A stretch of DNA of 64,000 nucleotides, from contig CAYXTO010000009.1 in the NCBI GenBank assembly GCA_964468045.1, positions 62,001 to 126,000 of the forward strand, in the 5' to 3' direction. The position numbers and the translations under genes were made by a program. Position 1 is the first letter of the stretch. Each line of letters starts with the position of its first letter. This stretch comes from JAWKXU01 sp964468045. GTDB taxonomy: Bacteria > Pseudomonadota > Alphaproteobacteria > Sphingomonadales > Sphingomonadaceae. Below, in pieces: positions 1 to 9,064 of this stretch. The notes beneath the pieces were generated by a model. The model did no database searches, had not been told where the DNA came from, and saw nothing but the letters and a program-made list of their open reading frames with translations.

Positions 1-270
1 TCCCGGCTCGGGCTGCAGGGCCATCCGGATCAGCCCGAATGGCTCAGCCATGTCAATGCCGGGGTCCTCAAGGTCAAGCTGGCCATGGCTATCATCGGGA
101 TATCCTCCATCCACCTGCTGCGCACCTTTATCGAGGCGAGCAGGATCGGAATGCCGACCGCCAATGTGACGTGGGAAGGAGTGATGTGGCAGACGATCAT
201 CCACAGCGTCTTCATCCTGTCCGCCCTCGGCATTGCTGTCGTGGACCGCATGGCGCAGCCGAAACACTGA
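1..270 (+). CDS. YqhA/UPF0114-family membrane protein (C-terminal part, 5' end outside window)
   Basis: The frame is open from base 1 and ends at a TGA at 268-270, so only the last 89 residues are visible. They contain a hydrophobic segment (AIIGISSIHLLRTFIEA) and a second one (IIHSVFILSALGIAVVDRM) followed by a short charged tail. This pattern matches the C-terminus of the YqhA family of small inner-membrane proteins, whose function is unknown. The family call rests on recognition of this C-terminal half only. Confidence 0.75.
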   Translation, partial: SRLGLQGHPDQPEWLSHVNAGVLKVKLAMAIIGISSIHLLRTFIEASRIGMPTANVTWEGVMWQTIIHSVFILSALGIAVVDRMAQPKH

Positions 271-304
271 CTGCCTGTTACGCTTGCGAGCGATAACGAG
301 GCGC

Positions 305-2569
305 TCAGGGCACCGGATCGGCGACCACCTCCACCGGGATATGATTCAGGTTGATGATGCCGGAAGGCAGGTCGAGCAGGGTTTCATCGGCAAGGTGATT
401 GTAGTTCACCCCTGGTCGTGCCTTGGCCTGCGGCATCCCCGGAACCTCGTCATCCGCGTGTCCCCAGCCATGCGGGAGGCTGACCACTCCCCGCCGCATC
501 TCGTCCGATAGCTTGACCGGCACATTCACTTCCCCGGTGCGCGACCGCACCGTTACCCGGTCGCCATCCGTGATGCTTCGCTCCTTCGCATCCTCCGGAT
601 GAATGAGCAGGACGCAAAGCTCCGGCCCCTTCGCGAGGGAAGGGAAGTTATGCATCCAGGTGTTGCAGGTGCGGATCTGGCGGCGGCCGACCAGATGAAG
701 GCCTTTCACGCGCTCACCATCCACCCACTCGGCAACGCGTGATACATCTCCGACTATCGCCGAAGGGGCGAGATCGACATGCTTGTCGGGGAAATGAAGC
801 ACCTTCTCGATGCGCGGCTTCATCGGGCCAAAATCGAGACCCTCTCCATGCTCCTTGAGTTTCCGGAGTGTAAGCCCGTCCGGGCGTTCGCCAAAATGAT
901 CTCCATAGGGGCCTGAGCGCAGCAACATGTCGAACATGCGTTCTTCGCCCGCCTCCGTGCCGACATGCTGGATGACCTGATCGAAGGTCATGCCCTGCAA
1001 CACCTCGTTCCCCTGGTCGCGAAGCTGGTCGAACAGCATCCGGAACGCGGAATCATCGGCTTCCTGCACAGTCATGCCGGCAAGGCGGGCGATCAGCCCG
1101 CAGAAGATTTCGCTGTCGTGCCGTTGGCCGGGCTGCTTCTCGAAGATGGCCGGGGCATATTTGATATAATCCCTCACCGTCAGGAAGGTGAAGAAGATCA
1201 TGAAATCCGAATGGGACAGATGCGGCGGCGAAGGAAGGATCACATCCGCGTGGCGGGTGGTCTCGTTGATATAGATGTCGAATGCCATCATGAATTCGAG
1301 ATCTTCCAGCGCTTCGGTCAGGCGACCGCCGCCATTGGGGCTCGACAGGGCGGGATTCGCGCCCATGGTCACCAGCGCCTTGATCTGGCCTTCGCCCGGA
1401 ACCGTCATTTCCTCGATCATCAATGCCGATGGAAACTGGCCGGCGAGTTCGGGAAAGCCGCTCACCCGGGACCGATAGCGATCGTAAGGAATTTGCCCGT
1501 CGCGATAAGTGTCCGACATGATCACGGGCTGGAACACGCCGCCCGGGAACATTGCCCCGCCTTCCCGGTCCAGATTGCCGGTCATCGCGTTGACGGCGGT
1601 AATAAGCCAGTTCGTCACCGAGCCGAATTGCTGCATGCAGGAGCCGATGCGCCCATAAATGCAGGCACGCTCGGCCGACGCCAGTTCGCGGGCAAGCGTG
1701 CGAATATCCTCCGCCTCGATGCCGATCGCCGGACCAACCCTTTCCGGGGTAAAGGGTTGGGCAAGACGCCGCAGTTCGTCGAGGTTCGAGGCGCGCTCTT
1801 CCAGATGTCCGAGATCGACCAGGTCTTCCTCGAACAGGGTGCGGGCCACGGCGAGCAGGAACGCGGCATCTCCGCCAGGCTCGATTGAAAGATGCCAGTC
1901 GGAAGCCTTGGCCGTTTCCGTGCGACGCGGATCGATCACGACAACCTTGCCTCCGCGTGCGCGGATGGCACGCAACCGCCCAGGGACATTGGGCGCGGTC
2001 ATGAAGCTGCCGTTCGATTGCAACGGGTTGGCGCCGATCAGGACAAGATAGTCGCTGCGGTCGATATCCGGCACCGGAAGTGAAGCCAGCCCGCCGAACA
2101 TGGTTGCTGCGGCCAGGAAATGGGGATGGCAGTCGATGCTGGAAGTCGAATAGATCTGCTGGGTCTGGAGGACATTGAGCAAGGGGCCCGTGTAAAGCGC
2201 CAGCCCCGGAACATGGGCGATCGTGGTCCCGAAGAAGAAGCCCAGCGCATTGCGGCCATATTTGCCCTGAATGGCCTGGATACGCCCGGCCGCGAAATCC
2301 AGCGCCTCGTCCCAGCTTACCGGCTCGAACTTTCCGTTCCGCTTGATGACGGGGCCAGTGAGCACATCTGGATCGTGATGCAGATCCTTCACGGCATAGG
2401 CCTTGGGGCAGATATAGCCCTTGCTCAGTGGGTCTTCCTTGTCGCCTCGAACCTCAAGCACCTGCTGGCTGGAATGATCGACCGTGACGATGGTGGCGCA
2501 ATTCTGCTCGCAAAAGGGGCAGATGCGGCGGTGCGTCTTGACGCTGTCGGCCGTGGCGGCTGTGGACAT
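305..2569 (-). CDS. Molybdopterin-dependent oxidoreductase (formate dehydrogenase/nitrate reductase superfamily)
   Basis: A 754-residue single-subunit MopB-type enzyme. Cysteines 17, 20, 24 (CPFCEQNC) and 54 (GYICPK) form the N-terminal [4Fe-4S] site. The sequence IDCHPH places Cys147 where formate-dehydrogenase-like enzymes carry the Cys/Sec molybdenum ligand. The C-terminal region (from about residue 625) is the molydopterin-dinucleotide binding domain. No Tat signal is visible, so it is probably cytoplasmic. No NAD- or quinone-linked partner subunit lies nearby, so its electron partner and substrate are unknown. It is transcribed away from an inverted repeat at 2597-2635 that may be its operator. 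Confidence 0.85.
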   Translation of the reverse strand: MSTAATADSVKTHRRICPFCEQNCATIVTVDHSSQQVLEVRGDKEDPLSKGYICPKAYAVKDLHHDPDVLTGPVIKRNGKFEPVSWDEALDFAAGRIQAIQGKYGRNALGFFFGTTIAHVPGLALYTGPLLNVLQTQQIYSTSSIDCHPHFLAAATMFGGLASLPVPDIDRSDYLVLIGANPLQSNGSFMTAPNVPGRLRAIRARGGKVVVIDPRRTETAKASDWHLSIEPGGDAAFLLAVARTLFEEDLVDLGHLEERASNLDELRRLAQPFTPERVGPAIGIEAEDIRTLARELASAERACIYGRIGSCMQQFGSVTNWLITAVNAMTGNLDREGGAMFPGGVFQPVIMSDTYRDGQIPYDRYRSRVSGFPELAGQFPSALMIEEMTVPGEGQIKALVTMGANPALSSPNGGGRLTEALEDLEFMMAFDIYINETTRHADVILPSPPHLSHSDFMIFFTFLTVRDYIKYAPAIFEKQPGQRHDSEIFCGLIARLAGMTVQEADDSAFRMLFDQLRDQGNEVLQGMTFDQVIQHVGTEAGEERMFDMLLRSGPYGDHFGERPDGLTLRKLKEHGEGLDFGPMKPRIEKVLHFPDKHVDLAPSAIVGDVSRVAEWVDGERVKGLHLVGRRQIRTCNTWMHNFPSLAKGPELCVLLIHPEDAKERSITDGDRVTVRSRTGEVNVPVKLSDEMRRGVVSLPHGWGHADDEVPGMPQAKARPGVNYNHLADETLLDLPSGIINLNHIPVEVVADPVP

Positions 2570-2596
2570 GCGCTCTCTCCAGAAAATATGCTTCTC

Positions 2597-2635
2597 TTTG
2601 CATTCATTCTGGATGAAATCTTTGCGGAATGCAAA
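2597..2635. promoter_or_regulatory. Inverted repeat upstream of the molybdopterin oxidoreductase
   Basis: TTTGCATTC at 2597-2605 is repeated in inverse as GAATGCAAA at 2627-2635, and the segment 2621-2635 is itself a 5-bp-arm palindrome (TTTGC-GGAAT-GCAAA). It lies 28-66 bp before the ATG at 2569, in an AT-richer stretch than the flanks. It is a plausible operator for an unidentified regulator; no regulator gene is adjacent. Confidence 0.45.
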
Positions 2636-2650
2636 TACGTGAAACGCGTT

Positions 2651-3358
2651 CTAATCAAATATCTCGTCGAACAGACTGGTCATCGCGGCCCAGCTCTGCC
2701 GGTCGGCACTGGCGTCATAGGCCACGGCATCGAGTGGCCGGTCGTCATTGGCGGGGTCGGTAAAGCCATGCAGCGCCGTGCTGTAGACATGCAGATGCCA
2801 TCGGGCGTTCGCGCCATCCATTTCCTGCATGAACGCCTGGACATGGGTGCGCGGAACCAGGGGATCCTTGTCTCCATGGCAAACGAGAATCTTCGGAATA
2901 ATCCGGTCGCCGGCCCGGGCCGGACAAGCGGTTTCCAGCAATCCGTGAAAGCTCACGACGGCGGCCAGATCATGGCCCGCCCGCGCCATTTCGAGAGCGG
3001 CCTGTCCGCCCATACAGAAGCCGATCGCGGCACAGGGAAGCTGGCGGGATTGGGGCAGGGCCCGCAAGGCATCGAGCGCCGCGCCGAGCCGCTGGCGATA
3101 GACGGCGCTATCCTTCCGTAGCGAGGCGGCCAAGCCCTGCACATCGCAGCCGCTCAACGCATCCCCGTAATAATCGGCGACGAGGGCGATACATCCCATC
3201 CGCGCCAGCAGCGCCGCCTTTTCCGCCACTCGCGGCGTCAGATTGGCAATGGTTGGGAACACCAGAACCGAAGCGCGAGGCTTTGCTTCCGGCATCGCCA
3301 GCCACCCGGACAGCGGCGTTTCCCCGTCACGATACGGATGGGGTTTCAACTCGATCAT
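2651..3358 (-). CDS. Dienelactone hydrolase family protein
   Basis: A 235-residue alpha/beta hydrolase. The nucleophile elbow is GFCMGG with Cys115, and the likely triad is completed by Asp165 (HGDKDPLV) and His197 (ALHGF). The Cys-Asp-His triad is characteristic of dienelactone hydrolases, which hydrolyse cyclic ester intermediates of aromatic degradation, but many family members act on other esters. Its ATG overlaps the cysK stop by 4 bp (ATGA), so it is translationally coupled as the last gene of the MFS-cysK-hydrolase set. The true substrate cannot be told. Confidence 0.88.
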   Translation of the reverse strand: MIELKPHPYRDGETPLSGWLAMPEAKPRASVLVFPTIANLTPRVAEKAALLARMGCIALVADYYGDALSGCDVQGLAASLRKDSAVYRQRLGAALDALRALPQSRQLPCAAIGFCMGGQAALEMARAGHDLAAVVSFHGLLETACPARAGDRIIPKILVCHGDKDPLVPRTHVQAFMQEMDGANARWHLHVYSTALHGFTDPANDDRPLDAVAYDASADRQSWAAMTSLFDEIFD

Positions 3359-4272
3359 TCGGGCAGGAAATCCGGCACCGAGAGATAGCGTTCACCCGTA
3401 TCGTAGTTGAAACCGAGCACGCAGGCGCCCTTGTCCAGTTCGGGCAATTTCTGGGCGATTGCGGCAAGGGTTGCGCCCGAGCTGATGCCCACCAGCATCC
3501 CCTCCTCCAAAGCGGCGCGGCGAGCCATGGTCTTGGCTTCATCCGCGTCGACCTGGATCGCTCCATCTATCGCCTGCGTGTGAAGGTTCCCGGGAATGAA
3601 CCCGGCGCCTATTCCCTGGATCGGGTGAGGGCCGGGCTGCCCGCCCGAAATCACCGGCGAAAGAGCCGGCTCGACCGCAAACGCTTTCAATTCGGGCCAG
3701 GCCTTCTTCAACACTTCGGCACATCCGGTCAGATGCCCGCCCGTGCCCACGCCAGAAATCAGCACATCAACCGGAGAGTCGGAAAAATCGCGCAATATTT
3801 CCTGCGCGGTCGTGTTCGCATGCACCGTCACGTTGGCGGGATTCTCGAACTGCTGCGGCATCCACGCGCCAGGCGTTTCGTCCACCAGTTGTTGCGCCCG
3901 CTCCAGCGCGCCTTTCATGCCCTTTTCCCGAGGAGTGAGATCAAAGGTCGCGCCATAGGCCAGCATCAGCCGACGGCGTTCCAGCGACATCGATTCAGGC
4001 ATGACGAGGACCAGCTTGTAGCCCTTCACAGCCGCAACCATTGCAAGACCGATGCCGGTATTGCCTGACGTGGGTTCGATGATCGTGCCGCCCGGCTTGA
4101 GGCTGCCGTCGGCTTCCGCCGCCTCGACCATGGACAGCGCGATGCGATCCTTGATCGAACCGCCGGGATTGGCGCGCTCCGACTTTACCCAGACCTCGTG
4201 ATCCGGAAAAAGCCAGGCAAGGCGGATATGAGGGGTGTTTCCGATCGTCGCGAGGATGTTGTCTGCTTTCAT
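3355..4272 (-). CDS. cysK: Cysteine synthase (O-acetylserine sulfhydrylase)
   Basis: A 305-residue PLP fold-type II enzyme that makes L-cysteine from O-acetylserine and sulfide. The PLP lysine is Lys41 in NPGGSIKDR, and the substrate loop EPTSGNTGIGLAM follows. A GxGTGG phosphate-binding motif (SGVGTGGHLTG) lies near residue 178. Length is usual for CysK/CysM. It overlaps the upstream MFS gene and the downstream hydrolase gene by 4 bp each, so the three are coupled. An efflux pump next to a cysteine synthase is not the usual cys-regulon arrangement. Confidence 0.93.
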   Translation of the reverse strand: MKADNILATIGNTPHIRLAWLFPDHEVWVKSERANPGGSIKDRIALSMVEAAEADGSLKPGGTIIEPTSGNTGIGLAMVAAVKGYKLVLVMPESMSLERRRLMLAYGATFDLTPREKGMKGALERAQQLVDETPGAWMPQQFENPANVTVHANTTAQEILRDFSDSPVDVLISGVGTGGHLTGCAEVLKKAWPELKAFAVEPALSPVISGGQPGPHPIQGIGAGFIPGNLHTQAIDGAIQVDADEAKTMARRAALEEGMLVGISSGATLAAIAQKLPELDKGACVLGFNYDTGERYLSVPDFLPE

Positions 4273-5543
4273 GGCGGATTGTCTCTCTCATCATTGCGAT
4301 ATTGCGCGGAAAAGGTCTTGGCGTGGCGTAACTCCGGAAAGATCCATGCCCAGATAGCAGTGATGACTATCGCACCAGCGCCGCCAAATACAACCGCTCC
4401 CGTAGCGCCGATCAGCGCCGCAGCCATTCCTGATCGCATTTCGCCCAGTTCGTTCGATGCCGAGATCGCGAGGCCGGAGATCGATGAGACCCGTCCCCTC
4501 ATCGCATCCGGCGTGTTGAGCTGGATGAGCGAGTTGCGAATGAACACGGAGACCATGTCGGCAGCTCCAAGCACGGCCAGCAAACCCAGCGACAGCACCA
4601 GATTGCGAGACAGGCCGAAGCCTATGGTTGCCGCACCGAACAGGACCACGGCCCAGAGCATCTTCACGCCGACATTGTTCTCTATGGGCTTGAACGAGAG
4701 CCACAGCGCGACGAGGGCCGCGCCCACGGCGGGCGCGCCGCGCATGAAGCCAAGGCCTTCCGAACCCACCGCAAGAATGTCGCGGGCGAAGACCGGCAGC
4801 ATCGCCGTCGCTCCACCCAGCAGCACGGCGAACAAGTCCAGCGTGATGCAGCCGAGCAGGAAACGTTCCTTCCACGTGAACTGAAGGCCCTCCGCGATCA
4901 GGCGAAGGGGCGGATCTTTCCTGTCCGACGTGGCGGGCGGCAGCGGCCGCACCGCGATGACCAGGATCGCCGCCGCGATCATCAGCACCGCTGAAAGGAA
5001 ATAGGGAACCGAAGGAGAAAGCGCGAAAAGCAGCCCACCGATGGCAGGGCCGGCCACGCTGGCGCTTTGCCAGGCGATGGAGCTCAAAGCTATCGCCTGG
5101 GGCAGCAGGCGAGGCGGCACGATGTTGGGCGCGATCGCGCTCATCGCCGGGTTCGTGAAAATCCGCGCCGCCCCGTGAGTCGCGGCCAGGCCGAACAGGA
5201 TCGGCAGGTTGAGCGCATCGTACCAGGTCAGCAGGGCGAGGGTGGCGCCGAGCCCGCTATCGACCAGATTGGCCAGCGCGGCCACTTTCCGCCGATCGAA
5301 ACGGTCCGCCGCCAGGCCGGCGACCGGGGTCAGCAGAAAGAGCGGAATGAACTGGACCAGGCCAAGCAAGCCGAGCTGGAACGCGGCCTCCGGCTTGTCC
5401 ATGCCGTAGTCCGTGCGGGCTATGTCATATGTCTGGTAGCCGATCAGCACCACCATCGAGAGGGTGGCGAAGACCGAAAGAAACCGGGCAAGCCAGAAGA
5501 AGCGATAGTCGCGGATCTGGAGCGGCGAATTGGGCTCTAGCAC
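4269..5543 (-). CDS. MFS transporter (EntS-like exporter subgroup)
   Basis: A 424-residue protein with about 12 hydrophobic segments. The N-terminus (LQIRDYRFFWLARFLSVFA) and the loop ADRFDRRKV after TM2-3 fit the major facilitator superfamily, closest in style to the enterobactin-exporter-like group. The start is a GTG at 5543. It is the first gene of the coupled set with cysK and the dienelactone hydrolase. The transported compound is unknown. Confidence 0.85.
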   Translation of the reverse strand: MLEPNSPLQIRDYRFFWLARFLSVFATLSMVVLIGYQTYDIARTDYGMDKPEAAFQLGLLGLVQFIPLFLLTPVAGLAADRFDRRKVAALANLVDSGLGATLALLTWYDALNLPILFGLAATHGAARIFTNPAMSAIAPNIVPPRLLPQAIALSSIAWQSASVAGPAIGGLLFALSPSVPYFLSAVLMIAAAILVIAVRPLPPATSDRKDPPLRLIAEGLQFTWKERFLLGCITLDLFAVLLGGATAMLPVFARDILAVGSEGLGFMRGAPAVGAALVALWLSFKPIENNVGVKMLWAVVLFGAATIGFGLSRNLVLSLGLLAVLGAADMVSVFIRNSLIQLNTPDAMRGRVSSISGLAISASNELGEMRSGMAAALIGATGAVVFGGAGAIVITAIWAWIFPELRHAKTFSAQYRNDERDNPP

Positions 5544-5616
5544 ACATTGCGCATGGCAGGATGGCGGGCTCTTGCCAAGAGAGGGAATAATCTATGGGCG
5601 CGTCTGATGCGCTATT

Positions 5617-5955
5617 TCAGCGGCTCCGGCGCAGCTTGGGGTTGGGCTGCATCTGATCGATCATCTTCACGAAGTCTTCGAAGCGGATGATCCGCTCGAA
5701 CTGGAAGCCGGCGCGTTCGTCCATCATCCAGATAACATGGGCTTCGATCCGGCCAATTGCTGGCAGTCGAATGGTCACCCGATCGCCGCGCTGCAAATCC
5801 GGAGAACGATGGATCATGAAGCCATGGGCGGAGATATTGACGATGTGCAACCCCATGTCGCCCCGTTCGCGATGCTCGCCGATGACGGGATAATCCACAG
5901 GATGCCGTGCCGCGCGACGCAGGTCCGTCACCGACAATTGTGCTCCACCAGCCAC
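5617..5955 (-). CDS. PilZ domain protein
   Basis: A 112-residue protein consisting of one PilZ domain, a c-di-GMP receptor fold. The RxxxR motif is present in the segment RRAARHPV near residue 13, and the second half-motif is NISAHGF near residue 43. Both are the residues that normally wrap c-di-GMP. The start is a GTG at 5955 preceded by a GGGAGG ribosome binding site. It is a single gene between the MFS transporter and tyrS; its output partner is unknown. Confidence 0.85.
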   Translation of the reverse strand: MAGGAQLSVTDLRRAARHPVDYPVIGEHRERGDMGLHIVNISAHGFMIHRSPDLQRGDRVTIRLPAIGRIEAHVIWMMDERAGFQFERIIRFEDFVKMIDQMQPNPKLRRSR

Positions 5956-6055
5956 GATGCTCAGCCTCCCGATGGTTAATAGGAAGCCCGCTTATTCCAT
6001 CAAATGGCTGACAAACGGTAAAACCTGCAAGATTTTGCCGGGTGGGCGGCAAAAA

Positions 6056-7285
6056 TCAGGCGCGGTGCAGGATTGCGTGCTTCTTCTTGCCCAGGCTCAG
6101 GCGCGCGTTCTGGCCGGATTCCAGGCGGATAAGATATGCGGGGTCCTTGATGGCTGCATCGTCCAGGCGCACCGCACCCTCCGCAATCTTGCGCTTGGCC
6201 TCGCCATTGGATTGGGTGAACCCGATCGCCGTGCAGGCGGCCGCCAACCCGATACCTTCCGCCGGAACGTCCAGTTTCGGCAAATCCGCGCCGATCCCGC
6301 CCGAAAAGGTTTCCGCCGCCGTGGCTTCGCAATTCCGCGCCGCTTCCTCGCCTCGGCAAAGCCTGGTCGCCTCGTTGGCCAGAACGATCTTGGCCGCGTT
6401 GATCTCGCTTCCTTCCAGCGCCTCGAGCCGGGCGATCTCGTCGAGCGGCAGATCGGTGAACAGGCGAAGCCGCGAGCCGACATCGCGGTCATCCGTGTTG
6501 CGCCAGAACTGCCAATAATCGAAATGGCTGAGCTGGTCGGAGTTGAGCCATACCGCTCCACCCACGGTCTTGCCCATCTTGGTGCCGTCAGCATTCGTCA
6601 GGAGGGGAGTGGTAAGCCCGAAGACCTGGGTGCCATCCACCCGGCGCGCAAGCTCCACGCCATTCACGATATTGCCCCACTGGTCGGAACCGCCCATCTG
6701 CAGGCGGCAGGCCGCCTTCCGGGACAACTCCAGAAAATCATAGGCTTGGAGGATCATATAGTTGAATTCGAGGAAGCTCAGGGACTGTTCGCGATCCAGC
6801 CGCATCTTGACCGAATCGAAGCTGAGCATGCGGTTGACCGAGAAATGCCGGCCGATGTCCCGCAGGAAAGGGATATATTCCAGCCTGTCCAGCCACTGGG
6901 CATTGTCGACCATGATCGCATCGGTGGGACCGTCCCCGAAGGTCAGGAAGTTTTCGAACACCCGGCGGATCGAGACGACATTCTGCGCGATCGTATCTTC
7001 GGTCAGCAATTGGCGCGCTTCATCCTTGAAGCTGGGGTCGCCGATCTTGCCGGTTCCGCCGCCCATCAGAACGATGGGCTTGTGGCCCGCGCGCTGCAAC
7101 TGGCGCAGCATCATGATCGATACCAGATGCCCCACATGGAGCGATGGCGCGGTGGGATCGAAGCCGATATAGCCGGGCACGACCTGCCTGCTTGCCAGGG
7201 CGTCCAGCCCGGCCGCATCGGTCAGTTGGTGGATATAGCCCCGCTCATCGAGCAGGCGCAGCAGGTCGGATCGATATTGACTCAT
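6056..7285 (-). CDS. tyrS: Tyrosyl-tRNA synthetase
   Basis: A 409-residue class I aminoacyl-tRNA synthetase that charges tRNA-Tyr. The HIGH signature is HVGH at residues 50-53 and the KMSKS loop reads KMGKT near residue 235. The C-terminal 60 residues form the S4-like RNA-binding domain (GAVRLDDAAIKDPAYLI). Length and domain order are as expected for a bacterial TyrRS. It is divergent from the DOMON-like gene with a 44-bp gap. Confidence 0.97.
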   Translation of the reverse strand: MSQYRSDLLRLLDERGYIHQLTDAAGLDALASRQVVPGYIGFDPTAPSLHVGHLVSIMMLRQLQRAGHKPIVLMGGGTGKIGDPSFKDEARQLLTEDTIAQNVVSIRRVFENFLTFGDGPTDAIMVDNAQWLDRLEYIPFLRDIGRHFSVNRMLSFDSVKMRLDREQSLSFLEFNYMILQAYDFLELSRKAACRLQMGGSDQWGNIVNGVELARRVDGTQVFGLTTPLLTNADGTKMGKTVGGAVWLNSDQLSHFDYWQFWRNTDDRDVGSRLRLFTDLPLDEIARLEALEGSEINAAKIVLANEATRLCRGEEAARNCEATAAETFSGGIGADLPKLDVPAEGIGLAAACTAIGFTQSNGEAKRKIAEGAVRLDDAAIKDPAYLIRLESGQNARLSLGKKKHAILHRA

Positions 7286-7329
7286 GGTGCCCTTCTTTCG
7301 CGCAGGGCGCCTAGCACGGGGGAAAGCAG

Positions 7330-7851
7330 TTGCAAACGCATCGCCTGGTTGCCCATCCCGATCATCCGCCGCTGGCTGTGAAAGGCGTGTCGCTGCGGTG
7401 GGTAAATCTCGATGATGGTCGCACCATGCTGCGTTATCGGCTCGACGGATGCGGCAGCCTGATCACGCCGGCCTATTCGGGAAGCGGCCGTGCCGATGAA
7501 CTCTGGAAGACCACCTGCTTCGAATTGTTCCTGAGCAATGGGTCGTCCGCCTATTTCGAGTTCAACTTCTCTCCCTCGGGTCGATGGGCCAGCTACGGCT
7601 TCGAAAGTTACCGAAGCGCCCCAATCCAATCCGAATTGTCCATGCAGCCGGAAATCAGGACCGAGCAAGGCACCGAGATATTCCTGCTCACTGCCTGTCT
7701 CGCAAGCGAGGATGTGCGCGGGGCGACTCGCCTGGGGGTCAGCGCAATAGTCGAGGAGGAGGGCGAACGGCTGTCCTATTGGGCCCTGGCCCATCCGGAA
7801 GGTCGCCCCGATTTCCATCATCCTGCTTGCTTTGCCGCAAAGCCGCTGTAA
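7330..7851 (+). CDS. DOMON-like domain-containing protein
   Basis: A 173-residue protein of the DOMON-like group found in alphaproteobacteria, recognised by ELWKTTCFELFL and the following FEFNFSPSGRWASYGF. Related DOMON folds bind heme or sugars, but no signal peptide is visible here and the ligand is unknown. The start is a TTG at 7330 behind GGGGGAAAG. It ends 10 bp before the DUF1343 gene, so the two are probably co-transcribed. Confidence 0.78.
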   Translation: MQTHRLVAHPDHPPLAVKGVSLRWVNLDDGRTMLRYRLDGCGSLITPAYSGSGRADELWKTTCFELFLSNGSSAYFEFNFSPSGRWASYGFESYRSAPIQSELSMQPEIRTEQGTEIFLLTACLASEDVRGATRLGVSAIVEEEGERLSYWALAHPEGRPDFHHPACFAAKPL

Positions 7852-7861
7852 CCGAAGCGCC

Positions 7862-9064
7862 ATGAAATTCGGGATCGATCGTCTCCTCGCCGAACCGTCG
7901 CTGCGCCTGCCTCTTGAGGGTCGCAGGGTTGCCCTGGTCGCACACCCCGCTTCCGTCACCGAGGGGCTGGTCCATTCGCTGGACGCACTGGCCGCCTGCC
8001 CGGAGATAAAGCTCACGGCCGCATTCGGGCCGCAGCACGGGCTGAAAGGGGACAAGCAGGACAATATGGTGGAGACCGCGGACGAGATCGATCCGCAATA
8101 CGGCATCCCCATTTTCAGCCTTTATGGCGAAGTCCGCCGGCCGGCCCCGGCCATGATCGATGCGGCCGATATCTTCCTGTTCGACCTGCAGGATCTCGGC
8201 TGCCGGATTTATACCTTCGTCACCACGCTGCTGTATCTGCTGGAAGCCGCTTCGGGGACCGGCAAGGCGGTCTGGGTGCTGGACCGGCCCAATCCGGCGG
8301 GAAGGCCGGTGGAAGGCACGCTGCTGCTGCCGGGGCAAGAGAGCTTCGTCGGGGCCGGGCCGATGCCGATGCGCCATGGGCTGACGCTCGGCGAGATGGG
8401 GCATTGGTTCGTCCGGCATTTCGGGCTCGACGTCGACTATCGCGTGATCGGGATGGAAGGCTGGCGACCGGAGGCGGCGCCCGGCTTCGGCTGGCCGGAA
8501 AGCCGGATCTGGATCAATCCCAGCCCCAATGCCGCCAATCTCAACATGGCGCGCGCCTATGCCGGTACGGTCATGCTCGAGGGCACGACCCTGAGCGAGG
8601 GCAGGGGAACCACCCGCCCGCTCGAAGTGCTGTTCGGCGCGCCGGACGTGAACGCCCGGGCGGTGCTGGCGGAAATGAAGCGCCTGTCGCCCGAATGGCT
8701 GGCAGGCTGCGCAATCCGCGAATGCTGGTTCGAGCCTACCTTCCACAAGCACGCCAAGAGCCTGTGCAGCGGGTTGATGATCCATGCCGAAGGTGCATTC
8801 TACAATCACTCCGCGTTCCGTCCCTGGCGTCTCCAGGCCTTGGCCTTCAAGGCGATCCGGCAGCTTTATCCGGACTATGAGATCTGGCGCGACTTTCCTT
8901 ACGAGTATGAGTTCGAGCGGCTGGCCATCGATGTGATCAACGGCGGCCCCGCCTTGCGAGAATGGGTGGACGATCCCGCCGCCCAGCCCGGAGACCTGGA
9001 CAGGATCGCCGGCGCCGACGAGGCTCGATGGCAGGACGAGATCGCTTCGCTGCTCCTTTACTGA
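7862..9064 (+). CDS. DUF1343 protein (NamZ-type exo-beta-N-acetylmuramidase family)
   Basis: A 400-residue protein beginning MKFGIDRLL. It carries the family hallmarks AAFGPQHGLKGDKQDNM near residue 60 and FDLQDLGCRIYTF near residue 105. Characterised members (NamZ) remove N-acetylmuramic acid from peptidoglycan fragments, usually as secreted enzymes. No signal peptide is apparent here, so a cytoplasmic wall-recycling role is possible. The ATG at 7862 is preferred because homologous sequence starts there; the reading frame is open slightly further upstream. It converges with and overlaps the next gene by 7 bp. Confidence 0.85.
   Translation: MKFGIDRLLAEPSLRLPLEGRRVALVAHPASVTEGLVHSLDALAACPEIKLTAAFGPQHGLKGDKQDNMVETADEIDPQYGIPIFSLYGEVRRPAPAMIDAADIFLFDLQDLGCRIYTFVTTLLYLLEAASGTGKAVWVLDRPNPAGRPVEGTLLLPGQESFVGAGPMPMRHGLTLGEMGHWFVRHFGLDVDYRVIGMEGWRPEAAPGFGWPESRIWINPSPNAANLNMARAYAGTVMLEGTTLSEGRGTTRPLEVLFGAPDVNARAVLAEMKRLSPEWLAGCAIRECWFEPTFHKHAKSLCSGLMIHAEGAFYNHSAFRPWRLQALAFKAIRQLYPDYEIWRDFPYEYEFERLAIDVINGGPALREWVDDPAAQPGDLDRIAGADEARWQDEIASLLLY

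Noticed and set aside
965..1888. A 307-codon plus-strand frame inside the molybdopterin oxidoreductase
   Set aside because: It lies fully opposite a confident gene and its protein has no recognisable domain.
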